Part shown: positions 1-5,001 of the stretch, in pieces
Layout: each line of letters starts with the position of its first letter
Numbering within the stretch: position 1 is the stretch's first letter
Source of the DNA: Planctomycetaceae bacterium UBA4732
Lineage (GTDB): Bacteria; Planctomycetota; Planctomycetia; Gemmatales; Gemmataceae
Reading direction: 5' to 3'
Assembly (NCBI GenBank): GCA_002404095.1
Contig: DHJA01000085.1
Span: forward strand, 93,814-100,581
DNA length: 6,768 bases
The notes under the pieces: generated by a model
Told to the model about the DNA's origin: nothing
Database searches by the model: none
Seen by the model: the letters and a program-made list of their open reading frames with translations, nothing else
Made by a program: the position numbers and the translations under genes

Positions 1-612
1 ACGATCGAGGACGCGGCCGAGCTTCGTTTGCAGCAGCGCCACGTCGGGCGAATGGAAACCCGCCCGAAGAACCTGGAAGGGGTGGGCGAGATCACCACGC
101 GGGAACTGGTCCGCAACGCCCTGCGGATGCGTCCAGATCGGATCATCGTCGGGGAGTGCCGCGGCCCCGAAACGCTCGACATGCTTCAGGCCATGAACAC
201 AGGCCACGAGGGGAGCCTGACCACCGTCCACGCCAACGACACCCGTGAGGCTCTCGGCCGGCTGGAAATCATGGTGGGCATGGCCGGCTTCGATCTGCCG
301 CAGTGGGTGATTCGCCGTCAGATTGCCGGCGCCATCCACCTGGTCGTCCAGGTCAGCCGCCTGCTCGGGGGAACCCGGAAGGTCGTCAAAGTATCCGAAG
401 TGACCGGCGTCGAAGGGGAAAACTACGCGATGCAGGACTTGTTCGTGTTCAAGCAAACGGGGGTCGATGACCAGCGGCGGGCGTTGGGATGTTTTCACGC
501 CACCGGGTTGCGCCCTCATTGTCTGGAACGGCTGGCCGCGCTGGGTGAGGAACTGCCCCTTGAGCTGTTTGAGCGTCGAATTCTGCACCCGGGTCCGCGC
601 CGGGCGACCTGA
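1..612 (+). CDS. cpaF: Tad/Flp pilus secretion ATPase CpaF (TadA), 3' part
   Basis: Partial gene: the frame is open from base 1 and ends at TGA 610-612, giving 203 residues; the N-terminal half, including Walker A, lies outside the window. CpaF/TadA is the cytoplasmic hexameric ATPase that powers Tad pilus assembly. Visible motifs of the type II/IV secretion ATPase family are the Asp box at residues 1-8 (TIEDAAEL), Walker B at 48-55 (RIIVGECRG, catalytic Glu52) and the His box at 71-80 ([10 protein letters not shown]). The segment '[12 protein letters not shown]' followed by '[13 protein letters not shown]' is diagnostic for CpaF rather than PilB/GspE, and the tail '[16 protein letters not shown]' matches the usual CpaF end. 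Cys53 replaces the more usual Val in GEVRG, a mild change. An internal TTG at 28 could be mistaken for the start, but homology continues to base 1. tadB follows after 29 bp. Confidence 0.96.
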   Translation, partial: TIEDAAELRLQQRHVGRMETRPKNLEGVGEITTRELVRNALRMRPDRIIVGECRGPETLDMLQAMNTGHEGSLTTVHANDTREALGRLEIMVGMAGFDLPQWVIRRQIAGAIHLVVQVSRLLGGTRKVVKVSEVTGVEGENYAMQDLFVFKQTGVDDQRRALGCFHATGLRPHCLERLAALGEELPLELFERRILHPGPRRAT

Positions 613-641
613 GCGGCGAAGGTCGCAACCGAGATACCCCG

Positions 642-1631
642 ATGGAACTCTTTATTCTCGTTTTCTTGGCCGTAACCCTCGGGTCGTTGGGCCTATTTCA
701 TTTCCTGCCCTACCTGTCCCCCGGCGTGAAGTCCAACATCCGGAAGCGCTTCAAGGAAGAGTTCCAGGCGAAGCGGCCGGGGCGCGACGCGCCGAAAACC
801 TTGTTCAAGGATCTCGACATCCTGACCCTGTCCTCGGCCGAGGAGTACGCGATGCTGGGCACGGGGGGGAATCCACCCCGTCGGCTTTCGCCCCTCGGAC
901 TGCGGAACGGCCTGAATTACGTCCTCCAGGAAGCCGGCTTTTCCCAGCGCCCCTGGCGGTTCTTGCTCCTTGCCGGGGTCTTCGCGCTCGTGCCGGGGTT
1001 GGCCGGCGCCTGGTTGTGGTGGTGGCCGGGCGGACTAATCGGCTGCTCCGTGGGCGTCGCCTTGCCCTTCGGGCTGCTACAGGTCAAGCGAAAGGCCCGG
1101 CGTGACAAGCTCGTCAACCAGCTGCCGAAGGCGTTCGACCTGATGGCGCGGGTGATGCGCGCCGGGCAGTCGGTGCCCCAGGCCTTCCAGGCCGTGGGGG
1201 ACGCCTTCGACGAGCCGCTGGGCGGCGAGTTCGCCCGCTGCCAGCAGCAACAGAACCTCGGTTTGTCGCCGGACGTGGTTTTTCAGGAAATGGCCAAACG
1301 CTCCGGAGTCCTCGAGTTCCGGATTTTTGTCATGGCCATGCTCATCCAGCGCCAAGCCGGCGGCAACCTCTCCGAAGTGCTGGAACGCTTGGCCGCCCTG
1401 ATTCGCGGCCGGCTGCGCTTGCGGCGGCACGTCCGCACGCTGACGGCGGAGGGCCGTCTCCAAGGGCTGGCACTCCTGGTCCTCCCGTTCGTCATGTATG
1501 CGGCCATGTTCGTCATCAACCGCCCTTACGCCGAGGAACTTCTGAACCATCCCGCCCTGCTCTGGGGCACGGCGGTCCTTATGGGGATAGGCGTTTTGTG
1601 GATCAGAAAAATCGTCAACTATGAAGGGTGA
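642..1631 (+). CDS. tadB: Tad pilus inner-membrane platform protein TadB (T2SSF domain)
   Basis: A 329-residue protein, normal for TadB. It is predicted to sit in the cytoplasmic membrane with TadC and couple CpaF ATP hydrolysis to pilin extrusion. Hydrophobic segments are seen at about residues 3-24, 106-126, 130-147, 272-292 and 305-321. The cytoplasmic T2SSF domain spans about 156-287, beginning 'LVNQLPKAFDLMARVMRAGQS' and containing the family-typical 'IQRQAGGNLSEVLERLA' at 236-251 and 'RLRLRRHVRTLTAEGRLQG' at 257-274. The T2SSF pattern with 'RQAGGNLSEVL' separates TadB from TadC. The start is the first ATG of the frame. The ribosome binding site upstream is weak (GAG at 631-633), which is common in planctomycetes. 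It is 29 bp after cpaF and 12 bp before tadC, so it is probably in one operon with both. Confidence 0.95.
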   Translation: MELFILVFLAVTLGSLGLFHFLPYLSPGVKSNIRKRFKEEFQAKRPGRDAPKTLFKDLDILTLSSAEEYAMLGTGGNPPRRLSPLGLRNGLNYVLQEAGFSQRPWRFLLLAGVFALVPGLAGAWLWWWPGGLIGCSVGVALPFGLLQVKRKARRDKLVNQLPKAFDLMARVMRAGQSVPQAFQAVGDAFDEPLGGEFARCQQQQNLGLSPDVVFQEMAKRSGVLEFRIFVMAMLIQRQAGGNLSEVLERLAALIRGRLRLRRHVRTLTAEGRLQGLALLVLPFVMYAAMFVINRPYAEELLNHPALLWGTAVLMGIGVLWIRKIVNYEG

Positions 1632-1643
1632 GACGTACTCCCG

Positions 1644-2615
1644 ATGTTTACCAACCCTCTAGCCACTGGCACCATCGCGTTCCTCGTCGTGTTCGCGGGC
1701 ATGATCGCTCTGGGTTATCTCTTGACCCTCGGCCGCGGCGGCGGCAAGGCCGCGCTCCGCCTCCGGCAACTGGGCGCGACGCCTACCCCACTCACGGCGC
1801 CCGCCAGGGCCGGCGGCGGAGTCGTGCCGGCCCTCCTGAACCGTTTGGCGCGCGCCGGAGGCGTGGGAACGGCGCGGAAGGCGGAACTCCGCGCACAATG
1901 TCTGCGGGCCGGGTTCTTTCATCCCAGCGCGCCCTCGATGTTCGTCGGGGCCAAGATTCTCCTGATATTTGCCCTGGCCGCCGGTGGCGCGGCGGTTTCC
2001 TTCTTCCTCTCCGCCTCGGGCAAAGCAATGCCTGGCGAGGACGCGTTTGTAAGCCTCCCCTTCTGGGCGAAAGTCGGCCTGTGCCCCTTCGCGGGCGGCG
2101 CCATCGGAATGCTGGCGCCCTCCTTCTGGCTTTCCGCCAAGGTGCGCAAGAGGCAGCAACTATTGCGGAACGCCTTGGCCGACGCCCTGGACATGCTGGT
2201 TTTATGCCTGGAAGGAGGCGTGAGCCTGAACGCCGCCATGCAGCGAGTCACCGACGAGCTACAGATCGCGCATCCCCTCCTGGCCGTGGAAATGAATATC
2301 GTTCAACGGGAAATGCAGCTCGGCCTCTCGGCCGGCGAAGCGCTGCGCAAATTCGGCGACCGCTGCGGCCTCTCCGACGTCCACGACCTGGCTCTCGCCC
2401 TCCTCCAATCAGAGCGCTACGGTTCCAGCATGACCAAGACGTTGCGTGGTTACGTCGAAGCCGCGCGGCTGGAGCGTCAGCAGCAGGTCGAGGAGGTCGC
2501 CCAGAAAGCCGCCGTGAAGATCTTATTTCCCACGCTGCTGTGCATCTTTCCCGCGATTTTCGTCGTGGTGCTTGGTCCCGCGGCCTTCCAGATGGCCAAA
2601 CTGTTTTCCCGATAA
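1644..2615 (+). CDS. tadC: Tad pilus inner-membrane platform protein TadC (T2SSF domain)
   Basis: A 323-residue membrane protein and the usual partner of TadB. Hydrophobic segments lie at about residues 9-29, 101-122, 143-164 and 292-312. The T2SSF domain covers about 176-308. It opens with 'LADALDMLVLCLEGGVSLNAAM' (178-199), the typical TadC signature, and continues with 'EMNIVQREMQLGLSAGEALR' (216-235) and 'LALALLQSERYGSSMTKTLR' (249-268). The C-terminal 'KAAVKILFPTLLCIFPAIFVVVLGPA' region is also TadC-like. An N-terminal cytoplasmic segment (about 30-98) carries 'LRAQCLRAGF', the equivalent of the 'L..AGF' element seen in TadB. The start is ATG 1644; GGGTGAG, overlapping the tadB stop, is a poorly spaced ribosome binding site, so translation may depend partly on coupling to tadB. 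A 60-bp gap with a small hairpin separates it from the first TadE-like gene. Confidence 0.95.
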   Translation: MFTNPLATGTIAFLVVFAGMIALGYLLTLGRGGGKAALRLRQLGATPTPLTAPARAGGGVVPALLNRLARAGGVGTARKAELRAQCLRAGFFHPSAPSMFVGAKILLIFALAAGGAAVSFFLSASGKAMPGEDAFVSLPFWAKVGLCPFAGGAIGMLAPSFWLSAKVRKRQQLLRNALADALDMLVLCLEGGVSLNAAMQRVTDELQIAHPLLAVEMNIVQREMQLGLSAGEALRKFGDRCGLSDVHDLALALLQSERYGSSMTKTLRGYVEAARLERQQQVEEVAQKAAVKILFPTLLCIFPAIFVVVLGPAAFQMAKLFSR

Positions 2616-2632
2616 CACCGGAACCCGGCCAA

Positions 2633-2649
2633 CACCGGCGCGCCCGGTG
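2633..2649 (+). promoter_or_regulatory. GC-rich intercistronic hairpin between tadC and the first tadE-like gene
   Basis: CACCGG (2633-2638) and CCGGTG (2644-2649) form a 6-bp stem with a 5-nt loop. A second CACCGG at 2616-2621, directly after the tadC stop, can pair with the same right arm. No T run follows, so it does not look like an intrinsic terminator. It could slow decay of the upstream or downstream mRNA, or it could be chance in GC-rich DNA. Confidence 0.35.
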
Positions 2650-2665
2650 AAGCGTGGAGAGAACC

Positions 2666-2670
2666 GAGGA
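2666..2670 (+). promoter_or_regulatory. Ribosome binding site of the first tadE-like gene
   Basis: GAGGA lies 5 bases before ATG 2676. It supports this start over internal candidates and gives a 27-residue basic leader before the pseudopilin-like cleavage site. Confidence 0.6.
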
Positions 2671-2675
2671 ACGGC

Positions 2676-3143
2676 ATGTACCATCTCAATAGGCGGTCGA
2701 AAGCGCATCCCGCCATTCCCCTGACGCGGCGGCAGAGCCGGTGGAACCGGAACGCCTCCGCCGCGGCGGAACTGGCCATCCTTCTACCTTTTCTCACCCT
2801 GATGTTCACAGCCGCCGTCGATTTCGGCCGGGCTTTTTACGTCACGCAGACCCTGGAAGCATGCGCTTACGCCGGGGCGCTGTACGCCAGCGGAACGGCC
2901 CGGGCCACGGCTGCCGAAGGGCAGACCAAGGCCGCCCAAAACGCCGCCTGCGCCAGCGGAACTTCCCTTTCGCCGCCCGTTAATTCCGGAAACGTGACGG
3001 TGAACGCCGACGGCGCGGCTGGGACCGTGAGCGTGACCGTGGCCTACGATTTTACGTTGCTGACCCCCCTCCTCGGGTCCACCGGGCCGCTGCATTTGAT
3101 GCGTACCGTCACGCTGCAAACGGCCCCAATCCCCGGAAGTTGA
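2676..3143 (+). CDS. TadE-like minor pseudopilin (first copy)
   Basis: A 155-residue protein with the layout of the TadE/TadF family: a basic leader (residues 1-26, rich in Arg), a pseudopilin-type segment 'ASAAAELAILLPFLTLMF' at 27-44, then 'AVDFGRAFY' at 47-55 and a short extracytoplasmic domain. The conserved Glu of the processing motif is Glu32. If it is +5, cleavage would fall after Ala27, so Ala takes the place of the usual Gly and Leu33 the place of the usual Phe at +6. The prepilin peptidase TadV/CpaA would be the expected processor but is not in the window. The extracytoplasmic part is Ala/Gly/Thr-rich with alternating beta-type sequence (about 105-149) and has Cys63 and Cys92. It sits 60 bp after tadC and 13 bp before a second TadE-like gene. 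Which of the two corresponds to TadE and which to TadF cannot be decided from sequence alone. Confidence 0.85.
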   Translation: MYHLNRRSKAHPAIPLTRRQSRWNRNASAAAELAILLPFLTLMFTAAVDFGRAFYVTQTLEACAYAGALYASGTARATAAEGQTKAAQNAACASGTSLSPPVNSGNVTVNADGAAGTVSVTVAYDFTLLTPLLGSTGPLHLMRTVTLQTAPIPGS

Positions 3144-3150
3144 GAGGGAG
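3144..3150 (+). promoter_or_regulatory. Ribosome binding site that sets a GTG start
   Basis: GAGGGAG immediately follows the preceding stop codon and ends 6 bases before GTG 3157. This strong purine-rich site supports the non-ATG start of the second TadE-like gene. Confidence 0.65.
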
Positions 3151-3156
3151 CGAAAC

Positions 3157-3642
3157 GTGAACCTACGACGACAATCGAAACGCCGGCGCGGCTCCCAAGC
3201 AATTGAAGCCGCTATTGTGTTCCCGGTCCTGCTGTTCCTGCTCTTGTCCCTGATCGTCGACGGCATCGGTGTTTTTCGCTACCAGCAAGTCGCCTTGCTA
3301 AGCCAGGAGGCGAGTCGCTGGGCCGGCGTTCGCGGCGCCGATTTCCAAAGAGACGCCGATGCGCCTTCGCCCACGCGAGACCAGATCCTCCAGCAGGCCG
3401 CTCTTCCCTTCGCGGTGGGCATGGACCCTAGCAAAATCTCGCTCCAAGTCCAGTGGGTTGACAAGGGGAATGCCACGGTTCAGGACTGGGACAGCGCCCC
3501 CAAGTATGTGAAATCCCAGACGCCCGGCGGGGAGTGGGTGACCAACACCGTGCGGGTGACCGTCACCTACCAATGGTCGCCCGGCCTCCTGGTGGGGCCG
3601 CTGACGTTGACGAGCTGTTGCGAAGGGCCGATGTCGGAATAA
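3157..3642 (+). CDS. TadE-like minor pseudopilin (second copy)
   Basis: A 161-residue protein that starts at GTG. A basic leader 'RRQSKRRRG' (residues 4-12) is followed by 'SQAIEAAIVFPVLLFLLLSL'. Gly12 at -1 and Glu17 at +5 fit the prepilin-like processing site of TadE/TadF well, better than in the first copy. The hydrophobic helix runs from about 15 to 36, followed by 'RYQQVALLSQEASRWAGVRG' (41-60), which matches the usual TadE 'A..ASREGAR.G' region. The remainder (about 61-150) is a small extracytoplasmic domain ending in a beta-type segment 'TVRVTVTYQWSPGLLVGPLT'. The extreme C-terminus contains adjacent Cys154-Cys155 before 'EGPMSE', where relatives usually have 'PMSY'-like ends without cysteines. 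It probably assembles at the pilus base or tip as a minor subunit. It is 13 bp after the first copy and 77 bp before the tadG-like gene. Confidence 0.87.
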   Translation: MNLRRQSKRRRGSQAIEAAIVFPVLLFLLLSLIVDGIGVFRYQQVALLSQEASRWAGVRGADFQRDADAPSPTRDQILQQAALPFAVGMDPSKISLQVQWVDKGNATVQDWDSAPKYVKSQTPGGEWVTNTVRVTVTYQWSPGLLVGPLTLTSCCEGPMSE

Positions 3643-3706
3643 GAATCTGTTCTAAATGTCCCATAGGACTTATAGGACTCCTCTTTTGTGATCTATTTTT
3701 AAGCGC
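3643..3706 (+). promoter_or_regulatory. AT-rich gap before tadG, possible internal promoter
   Basis: This is the longest gap inside the gene cluster and is strikingly AT-rich: 20 of 58 bases in 3643-3700 are G or C by my count, in a clearly GC-rich neighbourhood. TCTATTTTT at 3692-3700 could supply a -10-like element, but no convincing -35 box stands at the right distance. It may hold a promoter for tadG and the kinase, or act as an unstructured translation leader. Confidence 0.35.
3663..3680 (+). repeat. Two-copy 9-bp tandem repeat
   Basis: ATAGGACTT (3663-3671) is followed directly by ATAGGACTC (3672-3680), identical in 8 of 9 positions. The unit resembles short 'TATAGGAC'-type iterated motifs found between genes in several GC-rich bacteria. 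Two copies are too few to exclude chance. Confidence 0.5.
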
Positions 3707-3712
3707 GGAGGA
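3707..3712 (+). promoter_or_regulatory. Ribosome binding site that sets the tadG-like start
   Basis: GGAGGA ends 7 bases before ATG 3720 (a second ATG follows at 3723). It supports this start over the much earlier in-frame GTG at 3534, which lies inside the preceding gene. Confidence 0.7.
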
Positions 3713-3719
3713 AACCTCC

Positions 3720-4976
3720 ATGATGGCGCCGTCCGTTCGTCGCCCAAGACCGTCGCGGCCGGGAAAAGTCCTGGTGTGGGTGGTTCTCAGCCTGGCCGTC
3801 ATCGTCGGCATCGTGGCAATCAATCTTGACGGCGGCCGCCTCTTGGAGGAGCGCCGCCGCGTCCAGGCCGCGGCTGACGCGGCCGCGCTGGCTGCCGGCG
3901 CTGACCTTTACGAAAACTACTGGACCAACCACGGCCAGGATCCCGCGGGGACGGCCCGAGCCGCCGCCGTCAAATCCGCCGCCTCCAACGGTCTGCCGGC
4001 CGGCGCCGTCGCCGTGAACATCCCGCCGCGGTCGGGGACGTTCGCGGGACAGGCCGGTTACGTCGAAGTCATCATCCGGAGAGACATCGGGGCCACTTTC
4101 GGAAGACTGTTCACCAACCAAGATTTGCCGGTCGTGGGCCGCGGCGTCGCCCGTGGAGAGCCTCTGAAGATCGGCCTTATCTTGTTAGCGCCCAGCGGCG
4201 CCGGCGCCTTCCTGAATAAGTCGCTCGCTTTCACGATGACCAACAGCCCGATCATCGTCAATTCCAGCGACCCGGCGGCCTACGACCAGCCGACCTTCGG
4301 CGTCACCATTGCCAGCCGCTACGACGTCACCGGCGGGTACAACAATTCCGGCGGCGCCCTGCTCGTGGGCAAGATGCGCACTGGAGTCCCGCCGACTCCG
4401 GACCCACTGGCCTTCCTGCCCATTCCCAGCACCGCCGGCGCGCCCGTCCGCAGCGCCGCTCCGTTGACGGTGAACTCCCTCTTCCCCACCGTCTTACGGC
4501 CGGGCATTTATCAGGGCGGCATCCACATCAAGAGCCTGTCCATCGTCCTCATGTTGCCCGGCGTCTATATCATGCAAGGCGGCGGCTTCAAAGTGGACAC
4601 TCTGGCCACGGTTACCGCGTTGGAAGTTATGGTGTACAACACCACGAGCGGCGGCTACGCTCCCGGCCCCATCACCGTTTCGGGGAATGTCGTGATGACC
4701 GCCCCTCTTTCCGGGATTTACCAGGGCATTTCCCTCTTCCAGGACCGGAGCCTAACCACGCCCATCTCCATGACTGGAGTAGGGCTGACCGTCCTCACCG
4801 GCGTGGTCTACGCCGCCCAGGCGCCCGTGAGCCTGACCGGCCTCGTCGCGGTGGGACTGGACGTCCTCGGCGGCGCTTACGTGGTGAACTCCCTGACGGT
4901 TCAGGGCGTGGGCGCGGTCAACATCGATTTGAAACTGAATCCGCCCCGGGTGCCGGACGTGCGCCTCGTGGAGTGA
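3720..4976 (+). CDS. TadG-like pilus accessory protein with a beta-rich C-terminal region
   Basis: A 418-residue protein. A basic leader (residues 7-16) precedes one membrane helix (about 17-36, 'VLVWVVLSLAVIVGIVAINLD'-type). Then comes 'GRLLEERRRVQAAADAAALAAGADLY' (39-64), the hallmark of the TadG-type N-terminal domain. Residues 65-150 form a small extracytoplasmic part. Residues 150-418 are rich in Gly, Val, Thr and Pro with many short beta-type strands and near-repeats: 'PGIYQGGIHI' (261-270), 'PGVYIMQGGG' (280-289), 'SGIYQGISLF' (331-340) and 'GVVYAAQAPVSLTG' (361-374). There is no DxSxS metal site, so it is not the VWA-bearing TadG of Caulobacter or Aggregatibacter type. There are no cysteines. 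The protein probably sits in the inner membrane with its bulk outside the cytoplasm, linking the pilus machine to the envelope; the exact role of this form is not known. A kinase gene follows after 25 bp. Confidence 0.85.
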   Translation: MMAPSVRRPRPSRPGKVLVWVVLSLAVIVGIVAINLDGGRLLEERRRVQAAADAAALAAGADLYENYWTNHGQDPAGTARAAAVKSAASNGLPAGAVAVNIPPRSGTFAGQAGYVEVIIRRDIGATFGRLFTNQDLPVVGRGVARGEPLKIGLILLAPSGAGAFLNKSLAFTMTNSPIIVNSSDPAAYDQPTFGVTIASRYDVTGGYNNSGGALLVGKMRTGVPPTPDPLAFLPIPSTAGAPVRSAAPLTVNSLFPTVLRPGIYQGGIHIKSLSIVLMLPGVYIMQGGGFKVDTLATVTALEVMVYNTTSGGYAPGPITVSGNVVMTAPLSGIYQGISLFQDRSLTTPISMTGVGLTVLTGVVYAAQAPVSLTGLVAVGLDVLGGAYVVNSLTVQGVGAVNIDLKLNPPRVPDVRLVE

Positions 4977-4987
4977 TTCGTGGGGCA

Positions 4988-4994
4988 GAGGAGG
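4988..4994 (+). promoter_or_regulatory. Ribosome binding site that sets the kinase GTG start
   Basis: GAGGAGG lies 7 bases before GTG 5002 and 11 bases after the tadG-like stop codon. It is the strongest Shine-Dalgarno match in the window and fixes a non-ATG start. Confidence 0.75.
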
Positions 4995-5001
4995 CGCCGC
5001 C

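Noticed and set aside
467..1105. Open frame overlapping the end of cpaF and the start of tadB
   Set aside because: It is Arg/Pro-rich, matches no known family, and runs through two well-supported genes in another frame; typical of GC-rich shadow frames.
1077..1550. Antisense open frame opposite tadB
   Set aside because: No recognisable domain and no ribosome binding site considered convincing; expected from high third-position GC in tadB.
1628..2650. 340-codon open frame overlapping tadC
   Set aside because: It is longer than tadC but extremely Arg-rich with no hydrophobic segments or motifs, while the tadC frame carries a clear T2SSF domain.
2784..3266. Antisense open frame spanning both TadE-like genes
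   Set aside because: Low-complexity Arg/Gly-rich translation with no family features, lying across two supported genes and their ribosome binding site.
3534..3719. Extended tadG-like reading frame starting at GTG 3534
   Set aside because: It would overlap the second TadE-like gene by over 100 bases and add 62 residues without TadG character. ATG 3720 has a strong GGAGGA at proper distance and gives the expected short basic leader before the membrane helix.
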